From Microbacterium sp. BLY (GTDB taxonomy: Bacteria; Actinomycetota; Actinomycetes; Actinomycetales; Microbacteriaceae), in the NCBI RefSeq assembly GCF_017939615.1, contig NZ_JAGKSR010000001.1, positions 1 through 64,000 on the forward strand: 64,000 nt of DNA, given 5' to 3'. The position numbers and the translations under genes were made by a program. Position 1 is the stretch's first letter. Each line of letters starts with the position of its first letter. Below, piece by piece: positions 8,504 through 15,721 of this stretch. The notes under the pieces are model-generated. The model had not been told where the DNA came from, searched no databases, and saw only the letters and a program-made list of their open reading frames with translations.

Positions 8504-9016
8504 ATGACGTTCCGCTACGACTTCGCCCCGACGCCCTTCGGCGACGCCCTCGTCGTCTTCTCCGACGAGGGCATCGTGCGCTTCGACCTGTCCGAGTCCG
8601 CGGACCCGCAGGTGCCGTGGCTCCTCGAGAGCGTGTCCCGGCAGCTCGGTGCCGTCCCAGTGCCGGAGCCCGGCGCCGCCGACGAGCTCGTCCCCCTCCT
8701 CGCCGCCTACTTCGAGGGCGAGGCCGTACGTTTCAACGAGCACCTGACGCTCGACTGGCGCCTCGTCGACGGCTTCCACCGCGCCGCGCTCCAGACCGTC
8801 TGCGAGATCCCCTGGGGGCAGACGATGAGCTACGGCGAGGTCGCGATCGTCGCGGGCCACCCGGGTGCGGCCCGTGCGGTCGGCACCGCCTGCCGCCTCA
8901 CCCCCTTCTCGATCATCGTCCCCGTGCACCGGGTGGTGCGCTCCGACGGGTCTCCCGGGCACTACGGGGGCCACCCTGAGCGCAAGCGATTCCTGCTGGA
9001 CCTCGAAGCGCGCTGA
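8504..9016 (+). CDS. O6-alkylguanine-DNA alkyltransferase-like protein lacking the acceptor Cys
   Basis: This 170-aa protein has an Ogt-like N-terminal domain (FGDALVVFSDEGIVRFDL) and the C-terminal DNA-binding domain of MGMT proteins: CEIPWGQTMSYGEVA, GAARAVGTAC and ERKRFLLDLE. The alkyl-accepting PCHRV motif reads PVHRV, so the acceptor Cys is Val141 (codon GTG at 8924-8926). The DNA-flipping Arg in RAVG is kept, but the next Asn is Thr. It therefore cannot self-alkylate at this position and resembles alkyltransferase-like (ATL) proteins, which bind damage and recruit nucleotide excision repair; those usually have Trp. It lies divergent from the helicase-like gene, 186 bp away. Confidence 0.88.
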   Translation: MTFRYDFAPTPFGDALVVFSDEGIVRFDLSESADPQVPWLLESVSRQLGAVPVPEPGAADELVPLLAAYFEGEAVRFNEHLTLDWRLVDGFHRAALQTVCEIPWGQTMSYGEVAIVAGHPGAARAVGTACRLTPFSIIVPVHRVVRSDGSPGHYGGHPERKRFLLDLEAR

Positions 9017-9034
9017 GCGCTCCGTCCCCGCGCT

Positions 9035-9077
9035 TCGGGTGCGGGTCCGGCGAGTAGGCCGCCGGACCCGCACCCGA
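9035..9077. terminator. Strong inverted repeat between convergent genes
   Basis: Seventeen-base arms (TCGGGTGCGGGTCCGGC and its complement) frame a 9-nt loop between the convergent alkyltransferase-like and actP genes. It has no long T-run. It is likely a shared, bidirectional terminator. Confidence 0.75.
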
Positions 9078-9088
9078 GGGATGGCGTC

Positions 9089-10726
9089 TCAGTGGTCGAC
9101 CGCCTTCTCGGCGCCGAAGCCGGTGAGCGACCGCACCTCCATCTCGGCCGCCAGCTGCGGAGACTCCCGCGTCGTGCTCGTGACGGTGCCGAGCCAGCCG
9201 AGGGCGAACCCGAGCGGGATCGAGACGATGCCCGGATTGTTCAGCGGCCAGATCGCGATGTCGATCCCCGGGATCATCGACGTCGGTGTCCCGGAGAACA
9301 CCGGCGACAGGATGATGAGGATGATCGCGGAGCCGAGGCCGCCGTACATGCTCCACACCGCGCCCCGCGTCGTGAAACGACGCCAGAACAGCGAGTAGAG
9401 GATCGTCGGCAGGTTGGCCGAGGCCGCCACCGCGAACGCGAGGGCCACGAGGAACGCGATGTTCTGGCCCTGGGCGCCGATGCCGCCGACGATCGCGAGG
9501 ATGCCGATGACGATCACCGTGCGGCGCGCCACCCGGACCTCGCCGTTGGGGTCGGGCTCGACCGGCGCGCCCGAGGCGTCCTTGCGCCCCTTCTGGATGA
9601 CGTTCGCGTAGATGTCGTGGGCGAACGACGCCGCCGCCGTGATGGTGAGCCCCGCGACGACCGCGAGGATCGTCGCGAAGGCGACCGCGGAGATGAAGCC
9701 GAGGAGCACCGGCCCGCCGAGCTTCAGCGCCAGCAGCGGCGCCGCCGAGTTCACGCCGCCCGGCGCCGCGGCGATCACGTCCGCACCGACGAGCGCGCCG
9801 GCCCCGTAGCCCAGCACGAGGGTCAGCAGGTAGAAGCCGCCGATGAGCCAGATCGCCCACACCACCGAACGACGCGCCTCCTTGGCGGTCGGAACGGTGT
9901 AGAAGCGCATCAGCACGTGCGGCAGGCCCGCCGTGCCCAGCACCAGAGCCATCCCGAGCGAGAGGAAGTCCCACGGGTTCGCGCCGTACTGCAGCCCCGG
10001 GGCGAGCACCGCCTCCCCCTTGTCGGAGTTCGCCACGGCGGCCTCCAGCAGGGTGTTCAGGCTGAACCCGTTGATCGCCAGCACCCAGACGGTCATGGCC
10101 AGCGCGCCGCCGATGAGCAGCACCGCCTTCACGATCTGCACCCACGTGGTGCCCTTCATCCCTCCGATCAGCACGTACACGATCATGAGGATGCCGACCA
10201 CCGCGATGACGACGGACTGTCCGATGCGCCCGTCGATGCCCAGCAGCAGCGACACGAGACCACCCGCGCCGGCCATCTGCGCCAGGAGGTAGAAGAAGCA
10301 CACGGCCAGCGTGGTGATCGCGGCCGCCATCCGCACCGGACGCTGCTTCAGCCGGAAGGACAGCACATCCGCCATCGTGAACTTGCCGGTGTTGCGCATG
10401 AGCTCCGCCACCAGCAGCAGCGCGACCAGCCACGCGACCAGGAATCCGATCGAGTACAGGAACCCGTCGTAGCCGTTGATGGCGATCGCGCCGCAGATGC
10501 CCAGGAAGGACGCGGCGGACAGATAGTCGCCAGCGATCGCGAAGCCGTTCTGCGGACCGGTGAAGGATCGACCGGCGGCGTAGTAGTCGGCGGCGGTCTT
10601 GTTGTTCCTGCTCGCGCGGATCACGATGAACAGCGTCACCGCGACGAACGCCAGGAAGATCGAGATGTTGAAGACCGGGTTGATGTCGAGCGCGACGTCC
10701 TCCGTCGCCGTGCGGATGATGCTCAT
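9089..10726 (-). CDS. actP: Cation/acetate symporter (SSS family)
   Basis: This 545-aa protein has about 13 hydrophobic segments and the solute:sodium symporter layout. Visible signatures are AADYYAAGRSFTGPQNGFAIAGDYLSAASFLG near the N-terminus, MRNTGKFTMADVLSFRLKQRPVR and the LIGGMKGTTWVQIVKAVLL stretch, all typical of ActP/MctC acetate permeases. It imports acetate and related short monocarboxylates with a cation. Its ATG overlaps the stop of the upstream DUF485 gene by four bases, so the two are translationally coupled. A divergent GAF-LuxR regulator lies just beyond. Confidence 0.95.
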   Translation of the reverse strand: MSIIRTATEDVALDINPVFNISIFLAFVAVTLFIVIRASRNNKTAADYYAAGRSFTGPQNGFAIAGDYLSAASFLGICGAIAINGYDGFLYSIGFLVAWLVALLLVAELMRNTGKFTMADVLSFRLKQRPVRMAAAITTLAVCFFYLLAQMAGAGGLVSLLLGIDGRIGQSVVIAVVGILMIVYVLIGGMKGTTWVQIVKAVLLIGGALAMTVWVLAINGFSLNTLLEAAVANSDKGEAVLAPGLQYGANPWDFLSLGMALVLGTAGLPHVLMRFYTVPTAKEARRSVVWAIWLIGGFYLLTLVLGYGAGALVGADVIAAAPGGVNSAAPLLALKLGGPVLLGFISAVAFATILAVVAGLTITAAASFAHDIYANVIQKGRKDASGAPVEPDPNGEVRVARRTVIVIGILAIVGGIGAQGQNIAFLVALAFAVAASANLPTILYSLFWRRFTTRGAVWSMYGGLGSAIILIILSPVFSGTPTSMIPGIDIAIWPLNNPGIVSIPLGFALGWLGTVTSTTRESPQLAAEMEVRSLTGFGAEKAVDH

Positions 10727-11070
10727 GCGTCGGCCTGCGCCTTCTCCAGTTCCTCACGGATCTCGGACGCGAGCGGATCGAGCTTCCGATTCGCGAATGC
10801 CACATACGCCATCGTGATCGCGAATGTCGTCACGAACTGCCCGAGTCCGAACAGCAGGCCGACGGTGATATCACCCCACACCCGCTGCGCCATGAAATCG
10901 CGCGCGAATGCCGCCAGCAGCACATACACGAAATACCAGACGAGGAAGAATGCGGCGAGCGGGAAGATGAATGATCTCTGCGTTCGTTTCAATCGCAGGA
11001 ATCGGGGGGATCGTTCGACGGCGACATAGTCGATCGCGCCGGTCTGAGGGGTCGGAACCTGTTCGCTCAT
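10723..11070 (-). CDS. DUF485 membrane protein, ActP partner
   Basis: The 115-aa protein has two membrane helices (FIFPLAAFFLVWYFVYVLLAAFA-like and ITVGLLFGLGQFVTTFAITMAYV-like), with the FxxPLxxFFLxWYFxYVLL pattern of DUF485. Such proteins are nearly always encoded directly before actP-type symporters and are thought to be accessory subunits. AAGGAGG four bases before the ATG at 11070 fixes that start over an ATG six codons upstream. The stop overlaps the actP start. Confidence 0.92.
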   Translation of the reverse strand: MSEQVPTPQTGAIDYVAVERSPRFLRLKRTQRSFIFPLAAFFLVWYFVYVLLAAFARDFMAQRVWGDITVGLLFGLGQFVTTFAITMAYVAFANRKLDPLASEIREELEKAQADA

Positions 11071-11179
11071 GGGGCCTCCTTGCCACATGTCCGCTGCACG
11101 CGCGGCCGTCGCCGCCCGAGTGGTAGGGTCGACGCTACGAAACGGGGAACGGTGCCGTCACCCCCGAAAGTAGGTATTC

Positions 11180-12037
11180 GTGAGTTCTCCGATCACCGTC
11201 GAATCCGAGGCGGAGCTCGTCGCCAATGCGGTGCGCGAGCTCGCGCGTCGCACACGTTTCCCCGTCGCCTTCGGCGGCCTCATCGAAGAGGGCGCCGTGA
11301 GCGTCACGAGCATCGTGGGGGCACGCACGCGGGCACTCGACGGACTGCGCGTGCGGCCGGAACGCGGCCTCGGCGGGCGCGCGATGATGGAGCTGCGTCC
11401 GCGGATGACGAGCGACTACGGCTCCTCGCGGCAGATCACCCACGATTACGACGTGTTCGTGCTCGGGGAAGGCCTGCGGACGCTGCTCGCCCTGCCGATC
11501 GTCGTCCAGGGACGACCCCGCGGCGTGCTCTATGCGGGCGCCTGGGCGGAGGAGCGGATCGGCGGCGTGACGACCGCCCCGGCCATGCAGGTCGCGCAGT
11601 CCGTCGCCGACGAACTGCGCATCCGGGACGAGGTGCAGCGCCGGCTGCGCGCCGCGTCGCCGACCCCGGCGGCGGTGGCGGCCCCGCAGCGGGAGGAGCT
11701 CCGGGAGAGCTTCGCCGAACTGCGCAGCATCGCCGCCGCGGTGGACGATGCCGCGCTTCGCGCCCGACTCGCTCAGGTCGAACGGCGTCTGCTGACCCTG
11801 GCCGGGGACGAGGTCCCGCCCGCGACCGGCCCGGTGCCGGTCATCCACCTCTCCCCCCGCGAGACGGACGTCCTCGCGTGCGCGGCTCTCGGCGCGACGA
11901 ATGCGGAGATCGCCGCGCAGCTCGGTCTGCGCGAAGGCACCGTCAAGGCCTATCTCGGCACGGCGATGTCGAAATTGGACGCGTCCACCCGGCACGCCGC
12001 GGTGACGAAAGCGCGACGGGCGGGTCTGCTCCCCTGA
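11180..12037 (+). CDS. GAF-LuxR family regulator, RamA-like
   Basis: This 285-aa protein has an N-terminal GAF-like sensor (about residues 15-150, with the LALPIVVQGRPRGVLYAGA core) and a C-terminal LuxR-type HTH at about 220-280 (LSPRETDVL, NAEIAAQLGLREGTVKAYLG). This architecture matches corynebacterial RamA/RamB-type acetate regulators, specifically RamA. It is transcribed divergently from DUF485-actP with about 110 bp between them, so control of acetate uptake is a reasonable inference. Start is GTG with only a weak GAAAG SD. Confidence 0.85.
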   Translation: MSSPITVESEAELVANAVRELARRTRFPVAFGGLIEEGAVSVTSIVGARTRALDGLRVRPERGLGGRAMMELRPRMTSDYGSSRQITHDYDVFVLGEGLRTLLALPIVVQGRPRGVLYAGAWAEERIGGVTTAPAMQVAQSVADELRIRDEVQRRLRAASPTPAAVAAPQREELRESFAELRSIAAAVDDAALRARLAQVERRLLTLAGDEVPPATGPVPVIHLSPRETDVLACAALGATNAEIAAQLGLREGTVKAYLGTAMSKLDASTRHAAVTKARRAGLLP

Positions 12038-12124
12038 ATACGTACTGCGCGGCGAACGTCATCCGGGGTGATAAAGGGCCGCGCTGATTGCCGCTCTTCC
12101 TTTCGACCCGGTAAAGTCGCCGTC

Positions 12125-12484
12125 ATGGCGAGACGAATTGTGCACCAGCTGGTCGACGACATCGATGGCAGCGTCCTGGAGGTCGGAGAAGGCGAGACCG
12201 TGCATTTCTCGCTGAACGGCACCTCCTACGAGATCGACCTGAATTCCGCGCACGCCGAGGAATTGCGCCAGGCACTCGAGCCGTACATCTCGGCCGGCCG
12301 TCGGGCGGGGTCGTCCTCGTCTTCCGGCGGGGGGCGCTCGTCGTCGTCCTCATCGCGGAAGCGACAGGCCCGCAATCCCGAGGTCGCGGCGATCCGCGCC
12401 TGGGCGAAGGAGAACGGCTACACGCTCTCGGAGCGGGGGCGCGTACCGGCCCCGATCCTCGAGGCCTACCGCGCCGCACACTGA
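12125..12484 (+). CDS. lsr2: Nucleoid-associated protein Lsr2
   Basis: Lsr2 is the actinobacterial H-NS-like xenogeneic silencer. The 119-aa protein starts MARRIVHQLVDDIDGS and has the N-terminal beta-rich oligomerisation domain (GETVHFSLNGTSYEIDLN). A long Ser/Gly linker at about 58-78 leads to the C-terminal DNA-binding domain with NPEVAAIRAWAKENGYTLSERGRVP, which includes the RGR AT-hook-like minor-groove motif. Length and order are normal. A shared terminator separates it from the convergent MarR gene. Confidence 0.97.
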   Translation: MARRIVHQLVDDIDGSVLEVGEGETVHFSLNGTSYEIDLNSAHAEELRQALEPYISAGRRAGSSSSSGGGRSSSSSSRKRQARNPEVAAIRAWAKENGYTLSERGRVPAPILEAYRAAH

Positions 12485-12489
12485 ACCGG

Positions 12490-12517
12490 TCCCGCCCCAC
12501 CTCACGGTCGGGCGGGA
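12490..12517. terminator. Terminator shared by lsr2 and the MarR gene
   Basis: TCCCGCCC (12490-12497) pairs with GGGCGGGA (12510-12517), followed by TCTTCTTT on the plus strand. It overlaps the last codons of the convergent MarR gene. Confidence 0.7.
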
Positions 12518-13134
12518 TCTTCTTTCGCGCCCTCGAGCGCCCACGCTTCGTCGCGCAGCGTGATCTCCTCCGTCATGTCCAGGAGGAAACGGATCACGAC
12601 TTCGCGTTCCTCCGCCGAGAGCCGTGCGGCCGCGTAGAAGCGCTTGGCCTGCTGCCGTCCGACGGTCTCCATCGCGGCGTGACGGGTCTCGGGGGTGATG
12701 GTGATCGCGAGCGCCCGGCGGTCCGTCGGATGCGGCGCGCGCCGGATGTGCCCGCCCTTCTCCAGCCGGTCGAGGAGCTTCGTGGTCGCCGCGGTGGAGA
12801 CGCCGAGGTGGTGGGCGATCCCGCTGGGTGTCGCCACGACCGAGCGGTTGTCGCACACGATGAGGTAGTGCAGCGCGCGCATGTCGGTCTCGTTGAGTTG
12901 CATGTAGCGCCGCGACGCCTGCGAGAGACGCTGCTCGGCCTCACGCAGTCCCCCGAGCGCCTCCATGAGGCGTCCGATCTGCCGCAGGTCCTCCGGCGCG
13001 ACGCCGGAGCGATCGACGAGCGTGCTGCGGGGGTCGCTGGCGTCGACGTCGTAGATCGACCCCTGGCTGAGCTCGTCGGACCCCGCGGTCACCGGCGCCT
13101 CGGCGACCGGGGTGGTGCGGGGCTCGGAGTGCAT
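12502..13134 (-). CDS. MarR family regulator of carotenoid genes, CrtR-like
   Basis: This 210-aa protein is a winged-helix MarR regulator. The DNA-binding region at about 95-150 contains MRALHYLIV, TPSGIAHHLGVSTAATTKLLDRLEKGGHI and the wing HPTDRRALAITIT. A 50-residue N-terminal extension precedes the fold. It is divergent from idi-crtE, as CrtR is from crtE in Corynebacterium glutamicum, where CrtR represses the crt operon and responds to geranylgeranyl diphosphate. The same role here is inferred from that synteny. Confidence 0.88.
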   Translation of the reverse strand: MHSEPRTTPVAEAPVTAGSDELSQGSIYDVDASDPRSTLVDRSGVAPEDLRQIGRLMEALGGLREAEQRLSQASRRYMQLNETDMRALHYLIVCDNRSVVATPSGIAHHLGVSTAATTKLLDRLEKGGHIRRAPHPTDRRALAITITPETRHAAMETVGRQQAKRFYAAARLSAEEREVVIRFLLDMTEEITLRDEAWALEGAKEDPARP

Positions 13135-13162
13135 GCGATCATGTTACACACCAACAGCTTCA

Positions 13163-13191
13163 TGCTAAGTTGATATTTCGCCAGGTTAGCA
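13163..13191. promoter_or_regulatory. Candidate MarR/CrtR operator in the crt promoter
   Basis: The divergent 75-bp region between the MarR gene and idi contains TGCTAA (13163-13168) and its exact complement TTAGCA (13186-13191). Their centres are 23 bp apart, about two helical turns. Spacing and location fit an operator for the adjacent regulator. This is inferred from sequence only. Confidence 0.4.
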
Positions 13192-13209
13192 AAGCGACGA
13201 GAGGAAGCC

Positions 13210-13731
13210 ATGGACCACGTCACCCTCCTCGCCGAAGACGGGACTGCCGTCGGCACCCTGCCCAAGAGCGAGGTCCACACGACCGACACCCCTCTCCACC
13301 TCGCCTTCTCCTGCTACGTGCAGGATCGCGATGGACGACTGCTGGTGACGCGGCGCGCCCTCGGCAAGCGGACCTGGCCCGGCGTCTGGACCAACAGCTT
13401 CTGCGGACACCCGCAACCGGACGAGGACATGTTCGAGGCGGTGCGCCGACGCGGTTCCGACGAGCTCGGCATCCGCGTGACCGACATCCGTCTCGCCCTC
13501 CCCGACTACCGCTACCGCGCCGTGGACGCGAGCGGGATCGTCGAGAACGAGATCTGCCCGGTGCACGTCGCCGTCGTCGACGAGCAGCCGACCGCGAACC
13601 CCGACGAAGTGGCCGAATGGGCCTGGGTCGAGATCGACGCCCTGCTCGAGGCGGTCACCCGGGCGCCGTTCGCGTTCAGCCCCTGGCTCGCCGAGCAGCT
13701 CCCCCTCCTGCGCGGACGCGGGGAGGTGTGA
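13210..13731 (+). CDS. idi: Isopentenyl-diphosphate delta-isomerase, type 1
   Basis: Idi interconverts IPP and DMAPP. The 173-aa Nudix-fold protein shows LHLAFSCYVQDRDGRLLVTRRALGKRTWPGVWTNSFCGHPQ, which includes the active-site Cys in NSFCGHP. The Glu-containing region IVENEICPVHVAVVD and the C-terminal EWAWVEIDAL also match. It is the first gene of the carotenoid operon, with GAGAGGAAG upstream of its ATG, and supplies DMAPP for CrtE. The stop is three bases before the crtE start. Confidence 0.96.
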   Translation: MDHVTLLAEDGTAVGTLPKSEVHTTDTPLHLAFSCYVQDRDGRLLVTRRALGKRTWPGVWTNSFCGHPQPDEDMFEAVRRRGSDELGIRVTDIRLALPDYRYRAVDASGIVENEICPVHVAVVDEQPTANPDEVAEWAWVEIDALLEAVTRAPFAFSPWLAEQLPLLRGRGEV

Positions 13732-13733
13732 GC

Positions 13734-14816
13734 ATGGTGATCACGGTGACGGAAGAAGACCTCGGCACGCGCATCGAAGCCGTGCTGCGGCGCCGCTTCG
13801 CCGAGCGCACGGTCGCCGCCGAGCACCACGGGGCGGAGTTCGCCGCCCTCTGGCACACGGCCGCCGACCACGCCCTGGGCGGGAAGCTCCTGCGCCCGCG
13901 GATGCTCATGGACCTTCTCCCCGCGCTCGCGAAGGCCCCGGTGACGGAGAAGGACACCGCCCGCGCCATCGACGTGGCCGCCGACATCGAACTGCTGCAC
14001 TTCGCGTTCCTCCTCCACGACGACGTGATCGACGGCGATCTCACCCGCCGCCGCCGTCCCAACCTCATCGGGTCGCTCGTCGCACGGCGTCCCGACGAGG
14101 CCGACGAGACCGCCCTACACTGGGGGCGCTCCAGCGCCATCCTCCTGGGCGATCTCCTGCTGTCCAGTGCGGTGCTCGGCTTCGCCCGCACCGACCTGCC
14201 GGCCGCCCGGAAGGAGCGCCTGCTCGCCCTCCTGGAGACGACCGTCTTCGAGACCGTGGCCGGCGAGCACTCCGACGTCGCCCTCAGCGACGGCATCATC
14301 ACCGCCGACCTCCGCACCATCCTCGCCACGAGCGCCTCCAAGACCGCGACCTACTCGTTCGTCCTCCCCCTGCGTGCGGCGGCGATCCTCGCGGGAGCGC
14401 CCGTGGCCACCGAGGAGCAGCTGACCGAGATCGGCGCGCACCTCGGCCTCGCGTACCAGCTGCAGGACGACCTGCTCTCGGTGTTCGGTGACCCGGACGC
14501 GCACGGCAAGGACCCGTTCTCGGATCTGCGTGAAGGCAAGGAGACCGCGATCATCGCCTATGCGCGCATGACCAGCCACTGGCCGGCCATCGAGCTGCGG
14601 TTCGGAGAGACCGACCTCAGCATCGAGGACGCCGCCGAGATGAGGGACCGCCTCCGGGAGTGCGGCGCGGAGGGCTTCGTCCGCGGGCTCGTCGCCGAAC
14701 AGCTCGCCGCCGTGTCCACGGTGCTCGCCGAGGCCGAGGAGGCCGGCACGCTCTCGGCCGACGCCGGACGTATCATCCTCACGCTCGCCGACCGGATCGA
14801 GGGCCGCAGCCGATGA
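13734..14816 (+). CDS. crtE: Geranylgeranyl diphosphate synthase
   Basis: This 360-aa trans-prenyltransferase condenses IPP with allylic diphosphates to C20 GGPP. The first Asp-rich motif is in LLHDDVIDGDLTRRRRP at about residue 95-111 (DDxxD), and the second is in YQLQDDLLSVFGDPDAHGKD. The substrate-binding GGKLLRPRM precedes the first motif. The ATG follows GGGAGG by seven bases. The stop overlaps the crtB start (ATGA). Confidence 0.95.
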   Translation: MVITVTEEDLGTRIEAVLRRRFAERTVAAEHHGAEFAALWHTAADHALGGKLLRPRMLMDLLPALAKAPVTEKDTARAIDVAADIELLHFAFLLHDDVIDGDLTRRRRPNLIGSLVARRPDEADETALHWGRSSAILLGDLLLSSAVLGFARTDLPAARKERLLALLETTVFETVAGEHSDVALSDGIITADLRTILATSASKTATYSFVLPLRAAAILAGAPVATEEQLTEIGAHLGLAYQLQDDLLSVFGDPDAHGKDPFSDLREGKETAIIAYARMTSHWPAIELRFGETDLSIEDAAEMRDRLRECGAEGFVRGLVAEQLAAVSTVLAEAEEAGTLSADAGRIILTLADRIEGRSR

Positions 14817-15721
14817 CCGCGACACCCGCCGACCAGCCGGGCGACGCCGCCCTCCGCCGCTTCAGCCGCACCGCCGAGATCGCGACCTCGGACGTGATCC
14901 GCACCTACTCCACCTCGTTCGGACTCGCGACGCGCCTCCTCGGGCGACGCCACCGGCAGCACGTGCGCAACATCTACGCGATGGTGCGCATCGCCGACGA
15001 GATCGTCGACGGCGTCGCGGCGGAGGCGGGACTCGACGGCGACGCCCAGACCGCGGCCCTGGAGTCGTACATCGCCGAGACGCATCGCTCGATGCGCACC
15101 GGGTACAGCAGTGACCTCATCCTGCACGCCTTCGCCAGGACCGCGCGCGAATGCGGGATCGGCGAAGACCTCACGCAGCCGTTCTTCGACTCCATGCGCG
15201 CCGACATCGCCGCGGAGTCCGGCTTCACCGCCTACGACGCCGATGCGCACGCCGCCTACGTCTACGGCTCCGCCGAGGTCGTGGGGCTCATGTGCCTCCA
15301 GGTCTTCCTCCGCGACGCCCCACGCACACCGGCGGAACTCGAGATCCTGCGCCGCGGGGCACGCCGCCTCGGCGCCGCGTTCCAGAACGTGAACTTCCTG
15401 CGCGACCTCGCCGACGACACCGACCGGCTGCACCGGGGGTATCTCGGGGGCTCGGCGCGGCTCACCGACGCCGACCGCGACGCCTGGGTGGACACCGTGC
15501 GCCGTCAGCTCGCCGACGCCCGCGCCTCGATCCCGCTGCTCCCGAAGGACGCCCGCGCCGCCGTGCGGAGCGCGCTCGCCCTGTTCGCCGCCCTGACGGA
15601 GCGCGTGGCACGGACCCCGGCGGACGAGCTCTACCGCCGGCGGGTGCGCGTCCCCGACCCGATCAAAGCGCTGCTCGCCGGACGAGCCGTCGTCGTCACC
15701 GCCCTGGAGCGGGACCGATGA
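14813..15721 (+). CDS. crtB: Phytoene synthase
   Basis: CrtB joins two GGPP molecules head to head to give C40 phytoene. The 302-aa protein carries TYSTSFGLATRLL at the N-terminus and the two Mg-binding regions of squalene/phytoene synthases: ARIADEIVDG-type DEIVD near residue 62-66 and FQNVNFLRDLADD near residue 195. The YVYGSAEVVGLMCLQVF helix is also typical. The gene overlaps crtE and crtI by four bases at each end. Confidence 0.96.
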   Translation: MTATPADQPGDAALRRFSRTAEIATSDVIRTYSTSFGLATRLLGRRHRQHVRNIYAMVRIADEIVDGVAAEAGLDGDAQTAALESYIAETHRSMRTGYSSDLILHAFARTARECGIGEDLTQPFFDSMRADIAAESGFTAYDADAHAAYVYGSAEVVGLMCLQVFLRDAPRTPAELEILRRGARRLGAAFQNVNFLRDLADDTDRLHRGYLGGSARLTDADRDAWVDTVRRQLADARASIPLLPKDARAAVRSALALFAALTERVARTPADELYRRRVRVPDPIKALLAGRAVVVTALERDR

